The notes below the pieces were generated by a model. That model was not told the DNA's origin, made no database searches, and worked only from the letters and a program-made list of their open reading frames with translations. Shown piece after piece: positions 12,723 through 24,960 of a DNA stretch of 64,000 nt; the stretch's first letter is position 1; every line of letters begins with the position of its first letter. The stretch is from Manis javanica (lineage: Eukaryota > Chordata > Mammalia > Pholidota > Manidae). Both the position numbers and the translations under genes were made by a program. The stretch lies in contig NC_133163.1 in NCBI RefSeq assembly GCF_040802235.1, forward strand, positions 69,057,501 to 69,121,500, read 5' to 3'.

Positions 12723-14867
12723 AACAAATACAAAGTTGCTACAAGTGTTTAAATCAAGTATCTCTGAAAAACAATTCCATTCAAGTTTGGTCTTCCTTAT
12801 ACAAGCCTTCAGAAATTCATAATACAAATATTGATTGCATAACTCTTGGCCAGTCTGTTCTAGGCATTCAGAATACAACAATAACTATACTTTTTTAAAA
12901 AAGTTTAAACATCCATTCAGAACACAGAACAATTCTAACTCAACCCAACTAGTCCCATATGAATACTTGTTATACAGGAAAAGATATTGTTGACTTTTAT
13001 TTTTAAAAAAACTGAAAAATATTAGCCATCCTAAGCAGGTAGGCAGAACATGATAGCTTTTGTAACCTTGCACTGGCACCATGAATAATATTTAGTGGTT
13101 GAAAATATATATACCCATTTAAAGTGATACGGCATTCCAATCAAGTAGCACAATGAAGTTAAAAAAGGGAAAGCATAATAAATATTGTCATTTCCTGAAG
13201 TTCAGTAGAACTTTCCTGTTTTTTCAGTTTCACTTTTTAATCCTGAAGGCATTACTTCAGTGTGTATACATTTATGCTAATCATATACCACAGCCATGGG
13301 TTCTTCTATCAATATGAAATGTTTTGTACTTGCTGTTTTTGTGCATCTTGTATTGTTATGTGCAATATACAAAATAATGTGTCTAACTATGCCATTTATG
13401 CTTTTGAAAGAAAAAGCAAATTACTTACTGAAGAGAATGGCATTTGCATGCATGTGTGTCAGCTTTCAAGCCATTTCCTTCTACAAAATATTGCTTTCTA
13501 CACTTAGAAAATGCATCCATCCATCAGTTACAAACCATTTCAAAGCACTTTATGAATCTACAGAGCAAAATGTACTTATCTTACATTGGCAGTGTCCCAG
13601 CTGTTACAAAATTGCTATTGTCCTAATACTTACAGGGCAATTTTAGCATCAGTTAATAATTTTACAGGATAGATAACTTCTAAAGCATTATAAAATGACA
13701 GACATTAAACAATAGCAACTTAGCATTTTTGAAACAGTTCGTGACAGCTTAAAAACTAAAGTGATTTTAATGTATAGTCTATGCAGTTTTAGTTTCTCAT
13801 TGACAATTCCTTTAGAAGATAAAAATGTGAAAATCCTTTTAAATAGTGGGTGAAAGGATAAAACAAATTTATCTTTAAAAGATATTCAGTGAAAATCTCT
13901 ATTAGGAATAATGTCTCAAATCTGTCTGTACAGATAGTAGATGACAAGAATTTGAATTTATTTACGCAGAAAAAAAAAATGATGGTATCATTTAATGGTA
14001 GGGTACCACAAAATAAAAAGGCATATCTATTCATTAAAGCTAATACAAAAAAATACAGTGAGCAGCATTTTATATAAATCAGTATGCATTATTTCTTCCT
14101 AAACACTGTTTTCTATCAATCTTAGTTTAAAAGCTTCAGTTAAAGGACAAATCTGGGTAAATGTAACACGTATTTCTCTTATTCTCTTTGTTTAAGTTGT
14201 TGGGATAGGCTACAACCACGTCTGGCTGGATATTTTACCATCACCTTTGGTAACTAATGCCTTGATGGTACAGAAAGAAAAATAGCTCTAAACAAATTAC
14301 ATTAATTGATAGTTTGGTGTTTTACGTGTGCAATCTCTACAAGCACCAATGTGCAACAGTGGCTATTTTCATAAATGGACTTACTAAATAAAACCAATTA
14401 TTCCATGAATGTTCACAAAGGCTAAGTAATTGACCATATCATCAAAAAATAACCCGAATTCCCTTGGTACACAATTATTATCTTCTTCTCTATCATTGAG
14501 CACATTGATATTGCATCAGTTCATTGAATACCAACTCCTTCAGAAAATCAAGTACAAGTTGAATATTCAAATGGTGTAAATTATGTTCACACAGTTAATT
14601 TTCTATAGAATGTTACATTTATATTTTAATACTGCCATTATCTCAAAAATATAAAATGAGACATTTGAACGATTTCAGTCCTTTTCATGGCACCAGTATA
14701 CCTAAAGAAAACTGTAATTCAAAGTCTCAAATACTTTTTTCTGTATGCAATTAGTGCAATTTGTTAAACAGTTGTGTATTACAAGACATACAAACCCTTA
14801 TTTTACTCCTTCTAGAAGGAATACATCTGGTAAAATAGATCAAATAGTCATACAGTCTATATTGCCA
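12723..14867. other. Repeat-poor stretch, candidate conserved noncoding DNA
   Basis: No recognised repeat is present. 13260-13650 has moderate complexity, includes an octamer-like ATTTGCAT near 13441, and overlapping plus-strand frames (up to 116 codons at 13296-13646). Conservation cannot be tested here. Confidence 0.3.
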
Positions 14868-14992
14868 GCTCCACAGAGGTAGGAACCGTGCCTCTCACAG
14901 ATTACTCCAGTACCTTTCATCACACCCAGTGCTTGGAACATGGTGCATGCACCGCAAGCATTTGTTGACTTAACCGATTGACTGAATTGATC
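14868..14992 (+). repeat. L2 3' end
   Basis: CCACAGAGGTAGGAACCGTG, CACCCAGTGCTTGGAACATG and GCAAGCATTTGTTGACTTAA match the L2 3' terminus. Confidence 0.65.
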
Positions 14993-16769
14993 TGATTCAG
15001 GTGAGATTAACTATTTCAATACTACTTTAGCTACTTTTTATTTACATTCTAAATTTCAAGCTTTTTTTCTCAGCGTGTATGTAGAGCATAGTTCTCAAAA
15101 AAGAATCCATTTTAGCTTTGATTCATAAAATCAAACAGCCACTTCTTGCCAAACATCAACAAATATAAATATTTCTATTAGAATCTATTCTATCAGACAT
15201 TTACATGTCACCTACAAATCTTATGCTACCTTCAATAAAGTGATTCATATTAATATGAAACTGACTCATATCTATAATGAAAATAAAGAAAATGAAGGTA
15301 ATATTGGGCACTTCTTTCCTGTTGCCTTCTTATATGATCAAAGTAATAACAGACCTATTTAAATTATCAAATATTTATTTACTATTGCCTTTGCTGATGT
15401 GTTTATTAATTAATGAGTATTGAATATAATGGGTTCTAAGCAATATATTGAATAAAAACAAATAATTCTTTTTACTGAGAGGCTAACATTAAAATTGTAA
15501 TTTTAAAGTGTAATTTAATTCATTTTTTAATTTCAACCTCAAAATACAAGTCCTTCTCCCCAATTTTTAGCAAGAATGTATTTAGACAGAGGTAATGAAT
15601 TCCTACTTATAGAAATAAATAAAAACTTATTTATTTGGGCAAAGTGTCATAGAAGAGGGGTAGAATTTGTCAAGCCCCAGTTTTAACAAACAGAGAAGCA
15701 GTCCAAGGCTTTCCATCATCATTTATCACTGGACTTTAAGGTATTTCAGGCACTCCAGCATGCTTGCTATCTTTGAAGTATGTTTGTAGTATCTCTTTCT
15801 TGAATAGATTTTGAGTAGGTTTCCACCTGCCTTTTAATACCTTATGTGGCCATGCCCCTTGACTATCATCTACATTTAACCAAATGTGAAGACTCTTTCT
15901 AATCCTGCTCTCAAAAGAGATCAGACATTTGGCTTGCAGGGCAATGAACCTAAATTTATATCCTAAATTAAGCCTGGAGTAGACTACCCTACTGGAAGAT
16001 TCTACTGCAGATCCTTAAGCATCTGACTGAAAACTTTCAATGGATGTATTTATCATGTTGTCAAATCCTTAAACCTAAAAAGTGTTGCCCACTTAGTTTT
16101 CTTTGCTATCTTCTCATACACACCTGCACTGCATGAATTATTAATATAAACAAATTACATTCTGAAGTTGTTTGTATTATTCAGACACTCATCAACTAGT
16201 TTCAGGCAAGAAACACTGAAGAGTAAAACAGGCAATTTGAACAAGGAAATTACTTAAAGGAGGTGCTAGCATGATTGAATACAACTCTAGATACCATACT
16301 ATTTCCAAGAAATTGGTCCAGAATTAGCATAACTGAAATGACCTCTTAAAATTTCCCATTGTTTTGATTGGTCTAATCTAAAGGAGGTAGGCCCAAATCT
16401 GAGGAAGAATGTAGACTATTCTGATTTCTGGGCTAGCCTTTACTCTTGAAATCAACATGATCTTGAACCTCTGGCATTTGCTTAGAGACAGTCTGCCAAG
16501 ACTATCCAAGACCACTTCACCAAAAACTGCCATTTTGAACAACTGGCCTAAGCTATGATCTATTGGTGAAAGAAGTGTTTCTGTTTGGTGACTGCAGCTT
16601 GTTAGAAATAAATGACCTACCTGTTAGAGTCTACTCACAGCCTTAAGTTGCCCCTTATACCACTGTAACACAAACCGAGACTTTCTGTAAATAATGATTT
16701 CATGAGTGTATTTCATCTGAGCCCTAGAAAGATTTTTATCCTGCATATATATTCAATAAGGAGTTAAGA

Positions 16770-16965
16770 TTTCAGCATGTACTCTAGAATGCTTGGATTT
16801 AAATTGTGCTCTACTGTTTTTGCTGTGTCACCTTGGGAAAACTGCTTGACCATTTTAAATACCTGTCCTTTTCTATAACGCAGGGATGATGATAGTTACT
16901 ACTTTATCCATTTGAAATGTTTGAACAGTACCTGCCATATGTTAAGGTTTCATATATAAGCTAGC
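16770..16965 (+). repeat. MIR SINE
   Basis: Blocks TGCTGTGTCACCTTGGGAAA, TTGACCATTT, CGCAGGGATGATGATAGTTA and AACAGTACCTGCCATATG occur in MIR order. Confidence 0.8.
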
Positions 16966-17879
16966 CACATTTTTAACATGCTTGCCTTTATTATCTCCAA
17001 CCTATTAAGTATACCTTTACCAGAATAAATCAGAAATACAGTTAATTCAGTACTTTTTTTTTAATGCTCACAAACTAACTAGGAATAACATACTGAGTTG
17101 AGTAGACAGTTCAGGGAAATAATCTTATTTGAAAGGAGAATTTTGATATCTGTAATATCACAAAACTGTTCAAATTATAAATTATTCAATGACATCTTAG
17201 CTTGAAGAAGAGGTTGAAACTAAATCATTGTTGCTTACAACTGCATGTACATTTATAGAACATATGATATAAAATAGATAGTATAATAACTGAAATAACA
17301 AATTCAAATTTTAATTCTTAAATTTTAAGATTTAGATATGACTAAATCTTTTGAAATTAAAGGGATTCAGTAATAAAAAGCACATTTCTATCATTATTAC
17401 TATTATTGAAAATGAAGATATTGATGCTGTTATTTACCCAGTAAACTTTGATTCAATTTTTTTTATAAGCTGAGTAAAGCTTATGTTGGGCACTCACTTA
17501 CTTTGAACATGCAATTTCATGTACTTTTCTCCTCAAAATTTGATCTGTTAGCAGACAGAACATTTATTTCTTGAACATTAAAACAAGATATTCCAATCAA
17601 TAATGTTCATGCTGATATTATCATTTTAGAAAAATTAATTTTTAAGAATGGAAGGAGGAATTCAGTCTTAAAAGATTCATCAAAGATCAAAACCGAATTT
17701 TCAAATTCAGAGTAGATAACATTGTTTTTTTTAAAGTACCGTATAAAAGAATTACACTGAAAAAATAGACTGACTACTTATGTTAACAGAAAAAAAAATC
17801 ATGAGGCAAATGAGTTTATTTCAGAGAATTCCTTGAAAGCAGGTTTCATGTTACATTAGTACTAAATAAAATATCAGAT

Positions 17880-17965
17880 AAGATAATGTATGAAAAGGGC
17901 TTAACAGTTTCTGGCACATAGTAAGCCCTTACTCTATGTCAGCTATCATCGTTCATCATCATCAT
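17880..17965 (+). repeat. MIR SINE, 3' part
   Basis: GATAATGTATGAAAAGGGCT, then CTGGCACATAGTAAGCCCTTAC, matches the MIR 3' half. A short (TCA)n run follows. Confidence 0.75.
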
Positions 17966-18470
17966 GTTGTATAAACAGTGTTATCTTTTCATTAATGGTT
18001 TCCATCTTGAATAAACTCCTTGATCATCTGATGCGAGGATACACTTATGTGCTAGAAACATACTGAATAATTTGTTGTTTTTTCAGACTCTGCTCCCACC
18101 CAAACATGTTTCCTTTAAGTTTAATCGTAACTCTACTATATATTTTTACTTCAACATAGTAACAATCATCTCTTTCTAGTTTTAGTCTGTAAACATAGTA
18201 AAAGAAAAAATGTTTCTTCATTATAAGTAATGTTTACATATCTATTACAATAAAAAAAAATCCAGTAACATTTAATTGGCTACCAGAGATATAAGATAGA
18301 TGTGTCTCTCTGTTGAAGAGCACCCAGTAATGGTTCTGGGATTGACATTGCCATCCTCATACATGGACAATACCCAGAAATGCCAAAATTTGTTGTTATT
18401 TTTCTCAAACATAACCACCCATAACTGGGCAAGAGAATTTCACAAGTAATTAATTATTGTTTTGTCTTTT

Positions 18471-18487
18471 ATATATATATATATATA
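18471..18487. repeat. (AT)n microsatellite
   Basis: A short AT run. Confidence 0.9.
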
Positions 18488-19554
18488 AAATATCCACATT
18501 GCAACTATTCACCCAAAATCAAATAACCAAAAGTTGTATTTTTATAATTTGCAATACCAAAATAAGAAAAATTGGGGGGAAAGATCACTGTTGCCAATCT
18601 ATAATGTAATCTTGAAAAAAAGAAAGGTATTGTATAAAAAATAGCAATATACTCGACTGCTTATAAAAGCAACAGATACCTTCACGAGGAAATATCCTCT
18701 TTCTTCCAAAGAATTAAGTCAGTTTACCATATTTCTTTAGTATGAATATAGAATTTTCAATAAGATTGAGAAATATAATCCTGTAAAAAATATATACATC
18801 CATTCTTAGCATCTCAGCAAATACACAAAAAATTTAAAGTTTGGTTAATTGCATGTAAAAATTAGAAAATTAAATCATGATATTTTCAGAGTAAAAATCA
18901 TTTTTAGAATTCTCTTTCCTGGACCTGCCAAAATGCCTATACGTTTGACTCCAGTGCTTTGCCTTCACAGTGAACTCTAATGTTGTGTAAATTATATTCT
19001 GTTACTGAAGTCTCAAGTATATTACTCTATTTACCCACACTCACCTTTTTTTCCCATTCCAAGATTTAAATGAAAATGTCTCAAAATTGCTCACATTTTG
19101 AAGAATAGAGCTAGAACTCTTATGATAGCAGTATTTTTTTTTCAAGAATTTTTTGAATCATGAAAGTTCAGGTCATGAATAGCTTCTTCAACCATATGCC
19201 CTCAAATTACAACATATTTTATTTGTCAACTTCCCATAGAATATCCTGAAGTTATATATAATATTTATGACCCTTAAGTAGAGGGTATGTCTGATGATTT
19301 TCTATAGTGGAGTACATTCATGGTACAGAAAGGCAAAGTGGCAAATAAAAAATTAAAATTTTTTTAAATTTTTAAATAAAAAATAAATTAGAAAGGCAAA
19401 GTGGTAAACTTAAGGTAGACTATGGGCAAACTTTTTATGGGATTAACAAGCTTTTCAGAAACAAGCAGGTAGGAGAATCATGGCCTTTGCTCTTCATAGA
19501 TCGTTCCTCCACACTTCTTTAGTGCTACCCTCAAAATGATTTGTGATTAATCTA

Positions 19555-19690
19555 CTTCCAAGCAATGAACTAAATATGCACTGACCAGTTGGTGTTTTAT
19601 TACATGCTCTGGAGATACGGATAATGAGTAAAACTATCAACCTGGCCTTCAAGGACTTTACAATGTAACTAAGAAGATAATTTGGGTAAA
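19555..19690 (-). repeat. L2 3' end, antisense
   Basis: CATGCTCTGGAGATACGGATA, then CTGGCCTTCAAGGACTTTAC, matches the antisense L2 tail. Confidence 0.65.
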
Positions 19691-20066
19691 CTAACTTGGG
19701 AGAATGATTAGGTATTAAAAAGTATTGAGCAATTCTGTAAGTATGCTAGGGATAATATCTTAAGTACCTCCCAGTGGCTCTTGAGAGGTACTCATCATAT
19801 ACTAGTTTCTTTCCCTGCAACACTTTCGCTACATTGTCCCAGTAAAGGATAAGTGAATGCCCCTAAGGGAAGAGGAAGGTATGAACCAGGCAGTTTCTGT
19901 CAAATGGGGAAATAAAAAGGACTTCTGTCCCTCGGGGAAGAAGTCAAGAAAGAAAGACAGAATGAGGGAAGAGCATGAAGTCAATCCTGAACATCCTTTC
20001 ATACCATTCCCCCATTCCACGGAGTGGGAAAGTCAGGAGTGGTACATAATAGAGGGGGTGTGTATA

Positions 20067-20070
<4 letters not shown>

Positions 20071-20118
<48 letters not shown>
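20071..20118. repeat. (TG)n microsatellite
   Basis: An uninterrupted TG run of about 48 bp. Confidence 0.98.
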
Positions 20119-20120
<2 letters not shown>

Positions 20121-20309
20121 GAGTCACATAACGGTATTTATTTCAATTTGGCCAGAACACTAAAGTTGGTATTGTTCTAAAATCATTGTTAACTTCAGTT
20201 GGCATAATACATTCAAACTAACTAACCTTGATGAATGTTGAAAGCATTCTCTCAAAATACTTGGATTACTTTTGGTGAGGCAAATTCACTAGGGTTTGTT
20301 TTTTGCCAA

Positions 20310-21650
20310 GTATTTTTTAAAACATTTTTTAAACATTTAGACCTGCAGAAGAGTTGCATAAGTAGTGCAAAGAATTCTTATGTATCTTTATCCAGCTTCC
20401 CATAATGTTAACATATTATATAACCACAGTGCAATCATTAAAAAACAAGAAATTAATAATGATACCATACTAACTAATATACAGACCTTATTAGAATTTT
20501 GCTAGTTTTTGCACCAATATCCTTTTTTCTATATCCAGTGTCCCATATTGCATTTAGTCGTCATGTCTGTTAGGGTTCCTTCAAACTGTGACAGTTCCCC
20601 AGTATTACATGTTCTTGACATTTTTGAAGAGTACATGACAGGTTTTTTTTTTCAGCATGTCCTTCAATTTGTATTTCTTTTATGCTTTCTCATAATTATA
20701 TTGAACTTACACTTTTTTGGCAAAAATAAAACATAAATGATGTTATGTCCTCAACACATCGTATAATGAGGCATATGATGGCATTACCTCTTGTTACTGG
20801 TAATGTTAGCTCTGATCACATAGCTAAATGTTGTCTACTATCCTTGTCTATTGTATTGTTAATAGCTTCCCTTTGTGATTAATAATATATTATTAGAAAT
20901 ACTATAAAACTATGTAAATATCCTATTTTTGCTCTTTAATTTTAGCATCCACTCATAGTTTGAACAATATGCTCTCAGATACATAAGACAAATATTAATA
21001 GGATTAACAAAACTTTAAAAAACAAGCAGGAAGGAGAATCCTGTTGTGTTTGTTTAATGGTGATTTCTATTTCCCTTATTCCTTGTGGATTTATTAAAAT
21101 ACATTCTGCTATACAGAAGACTACTCTTTTATATTTACTTACTTTTCCATTTATATATTTGTATCTGTTTGGAGTCACTGATAATTATTTTAGTCATTGT
21201 TCTCTAACTGGCCCAACTTTGGCCATTGGGAGCTCTTTAAACTTGGTTTTTATGGAGTTTTTTGAGATGCTTCCATCACTTTGTGAGTACTTTTATACTT
21301 TCTGTTACCTTAAGATATTCCAGTCTCATCTTGAATTTTTCCCTGTGCTGGTCCTTTCTGGCATCAGCCATTTCTTCAAGAGCCCTGGTTTCTTTAATCC
21401 TCTCATTGGAAATAATGTTTAGAGCCCAAGATCTAAATGCTGAGTGTACTAACTGCTGCTGGGGTATCATTGTTTCTATGTCCTATCAGAGAGGCAGAGC
21501 TAGGAAATGTATGCATAATAACACATGAATACACATACCTATTTATTTCCATATCCAACTGTATATATATTTAAAAGTGTGTGCTCACACTGATACCCTT
21601 TATTCCAGCTTAACATGACAGAGTTTATTTTAGTCTTTCCTCACTTTCAT
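20310..21650 (-). mobile_element. Ancient interspersed repeat, probably L1M 3' region in antisense
   Basis: A long diverged match to a widespread mammalian repeat runs through blocks such as TGTTAACATATTATATAACC, TTGCATTTAGTCGTCATGTCTG, GACATTTTTGAAGAGTAC, GGCCATTGGGAGCTC and GCATCAGCCATTTCTTCAAG. Frames inside it (21057-21422, 21262-21528) are incidental. Family name and orientation are from memory. It is interrupted at about 20985-21055 by unrelated sequence. Confidence 0.55.
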
Positions 21651-23689
21651 TTGTGGCCCCTTTCTCTGGCAGTAAGAAACAAGACTGGTTATTAACAGTA
21701 TATTTGTTTATTCATTCAAACCTAGTGTGAACATAAAATAGTCTCAGAATTGCTCACTTATACCCATGTTAGAAACAAATTTACTGAACAGTACAGAATT
21801 AATGGAAAGCTTGTTTATTTATTTGTTTTATAATAAATGCATTGTCTATCCATACTATGTCTAGTCAAAATACTGCTTTCAGAAGTTACTTACATTAGTT
21901 CTTTTACCCCAGCTTCATCAGTGTAATTATTTTATTTATTCGTAATACAATTAGGTTCACTTGTTACTGTTTTTTTCCATTTTTGATCCTCCTCACATCC
22001 TAGTTTATTTAGTCATTTAGTTATTTTGGAGGTATATAAAACAATATCATGATTCTAAGAATAAAAGCTATAAAAATGTATATTCAGAAGTGTTGCTTCT
22101 CCTTCAGTAGTTTCTAATATTTCAGAAATATGTTTAAAAAATTTTAAGGGCATCCCAGTGTGAAAATTTGTTCCTGCATCCTCATGATATAGCCCAGAAA
22201 ACTTCAAGAATCTTGGCAAACACCACAAACAGTGCACTGAAACGATGGGGCCTAAGAGTTACAAGTTAAGAGCAATCACAATGTTAGAACACTGGGTTCC
22301 TTACGGCTGATACCTGCTATATAAGGCATCCAAAGTTTTTACATGCTTAATTGCCAAAATACAAGTAGATTAAAAAGAAGACTAGGGCCACAGGAAAGGC
22401 TATACAGTGCAAGTATTTTAAAACCAGCAGCAATGATCAGTTCAGAGAATAAGTAGATTACAGAGTGATGTTCAAAAGGGGCCAGTGCCTCAGAGGACTC
22501 TAACTGGAAAAAAAATTAGTGTCCAGGTAGAATAAGGGTCCTCTCAACAGAGGGAGCAGGACCTTGAAAATGGTACAGAATACCTCCATCATAAGCTTTT
22601 CTCTGGAAAACTTCCATATTGGAAGGGAGGTAGAGAAGGAGAACTGAGGAATATGGGGACAATTAATCCTACCAGGGAATTTGAATTTAAAAGTGACTGA
22701 ATGATATCTTATAGTTACTATCATATTAATTATATATTATTGTGTAACAAGTTAGCCCAAAACTTAGTGGCTTAAAACAACAAACGTTTATTATCTCAAA
22801 CTACCTACGTCTGAGTAATTAAGGAGTGGCTTAGCTGGGTGGTCTGTCTCTGGTCTTACAAAAGATTGCAAACAAGTGATCAGCCAAGGACTGTGTCATC
22901 TTAAGTCTTGACTGGGGCATCAAGGCCTGCTTCCAAGTTCATTCATATGGCTATTGGCAGGATGCCTCACGTCCTCACTACCTATTAGCCAGAGGTCTCA
23001 GCTCCTTGCCACGGTCTCTGTGGGCTTTGGAGTGTCCTCACGACATGGTTCTTAGCTTCCCCCAGAGTGAGTGACATCAGAGAAAGAGCAAAGAGTAATC
23101 TACAATGCCTTTATGTGCTAATCTCAGAAATTACACATTGTCAATTCCCCCACATTCTTTTCTTTTAGAAGCAAGTCACTAAGTCAGCCCACCTTTAAAG
23201 GGAGGACAATTAATCTCCACCTTTTGAAGGGAAAAATGTCCTTTCAGAAGAAAATGTGGACATATTTTATAACCACAGCTGTTTTAAACTGGAAGAGATA
23301 AGTTACCTCTAAGGCACAAAATAAAATTTATTTCTTTCATCAACAGGGCTTAGTCTCCAGAGCAAGATCAGTATATAATAAAAGAAACTCCTTTTTTCCT
23401 TCTTTATAAGTTATATGTAAATTTTCACCCCTGCTATAGGAAAAAGATAGATCATTGTGAGCTTAAGTGCTGAAAAAGACTAAATCCTTTCTCAAATAAC
23501 ATAAAGACTGAATCTATACTACTTCTATGAAATCACTAATAGCAAAACCTCTTCCTTTATCTTCACCACCAATAGATTGGAGAAAGTTTTAAATTCCCAT
23601 TTCCACAATTCTTGAATTCTACAATTTAAAATACTTAGGTTTAATGATGAAAAACTGTGGTAGAAAGATCTTTATCCAGACACAGCTTG
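21651..23689. other. AT-rich intergenic DNA
   Basis: Apart from family B (22735-23265) nothing is recognised. Confidence 0.35.
22735..23265 (+). repeat. Medium-reiterated mammalian repeat (family B)
   Basis: TTGTGTAACAAGTTAGCCCA, AACTTAGTGGCTTAAAACAAC, TTCCAAGTTCATTCATATGG and TTAGAAGCAAGTCACTAAGTC are in the order of another common mammalian repeat. The name is not assigned here. Confidence 0.65.
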
Positions 23690-23850
23690 GTTGGAAACTC
23701 ATTTCTAGTCACTTCTAGTTTTGTGTGAATTTACCTTAGTCTTCTTATGTGCAAATAGGGATACTGATATCTTCTTCATAGTATTAGCATGAATGTCACT
23801 AATGCTACTTGTGCAATACCAAGAACACAGTGAGTACTCAGAAAATGGAA
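23690..23850 (+). repeat. MIR SINE, partial
   Basis: A diverged MIR 3' half is seen: GTGTGAATTTACCTTAGTC, TTATGTGCAAATAGGGATAC, CACAGTGAGTACTCAG. Confidence 0.6.
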
Positions 23851-24109
23851 TTATGATGCCATGCTACATAATATAATTTATATTGATAACACTTTTAGGA
23901 TTGAATTTCCAACCCTCATTCTGTTTAGAACTCTGCAAAGTATTATACCTAAGTATCAACATCAAAGACATGCAATCAGATGATGTCATGAGACAAACTT
24001 TGCCATCCCTATCAAGAGTAATATTGGTCGTGGAACTAATGAAATCTGTTCATAAGTACCTAGGATTAGAATACAGCTTTGAATTACCAAAGAAGGTTTC
24101 TGAGACTTA

Positions 24110-24345
24110 AAAGAGTTCTGGTACTGGAGTCAGAGAGCCTGTGGTTAAAATACTGGTTCAACACTTACTAGATGTATGACAACTCTGTACAAATCAGTAA
24201 TTCTCTGTACCTCGGTCTCATCATCTCTGTAATAGAAATAATAGTACCTTCCTCTTAGGGTTATTGGGAGGATTGAATGAGATAATACATTAAATTAATT
24301 AAATAAAAACTCAGAACAAAGTAAGTACAAAATTAATGTTAGGTA
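24110..24345 (+). repeat. MIR SINE
   Basis: TACTGGAGTCAGAGAGCCTG, CTCGGTCTCATCATCTCTGTA, TAATAGTACCTTCCTCTTAG and GAGGATTGAATGAGATAATA occur in MIR order. Confidence 0.88.
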
Positions 24346-24499
24346 TTTTCATTAATATGATTATGATTATGATTATTACTATTATTACATTCATTTTGCA
24401 TTTGTTCTTTAGGGGGAAAAGAGTTTTGAAAGTTAAAAAATACCACTATTAATACAAGGTGATACTTTAAAATAATTTATTTTCTGTGGGGGTTTTTTG

Positions 24500-24960
24500 T
24501 GAATTATTTTAGGAGTAATAATATTTTTAACCCCTGGACCTTGAAAGGGAGAAGAATCTCAGAGAGAGGCCAGGTGAATCTCAGAGCCAGAAATGTCAAC
24601 AGCTGCTTTAGGACTTCTCAATCTGGGTGGAGGTGTGTAGCTGTTAATCATTTTGAGGCCACTCTGAACAGAATGCCTTAAAAGGAAAAGAAGGCTTGTA
24701 GCCACATCTGTGGTTGGGCCCCAGAGTGACCGTGCTCCCTGTCTCTCCAGCCCTCTGTCCTCAGTACTCCCCATATCCCTGCCATCATCTCCAGTATCAC
24801 TCCAAATGTGCTGATCACTGACCAGAATTTCCACAAGATTCTTTACCCAGTTACTTAGTTCCAGTGATTCACTAAACCCTTCAACAAAGGTAGAAGTTCC
24901 TCTATTTGAGAGAACCTGCCAAGAGGTTAAGCAACATTGTGTAACCAAGAAAGCTTGCTC
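24500..24960. other. GC-richer block, unassigned
   Basis: A locally GC-richer segment with a 129-codon minus-strand frame (24948-24559). No protein family or repeat was recognised. Confidence 0.25.

Larger units (their letters stand above)
14993..20055. other. AT-rich intergenic DNA
   Basis: Holds the MIR and L2 copies listed separately. 16200-16750 is slightly more complex and may be an old LTR-type repeat, but I cannot name it. A small duplication (AGAAAGGCAAAGTGG) occurs at about 19326 and 19390. Confidence 0.35.

Noticed and set aside
13296..13646. 116-codon plus-strand frame as a small secreted or membrane protein gene
   Set aside because: Overlapping frames of similar length occur in another phase. 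There is no family match, no supporting splice structure, and the composition is what AT-rich DNA gives by chance.
19857..20180. 107-codon frame with Cys/Val repeats
   Set aside because: The Cys-Val run is the translated TG microsatellite.
24559..24948. 129-codon minus-strand frame as a gene
   Set aside because: No recognised domain, no convincing start context, and an overlapping plus-strand frame. The region is only somewhat GC-richer.
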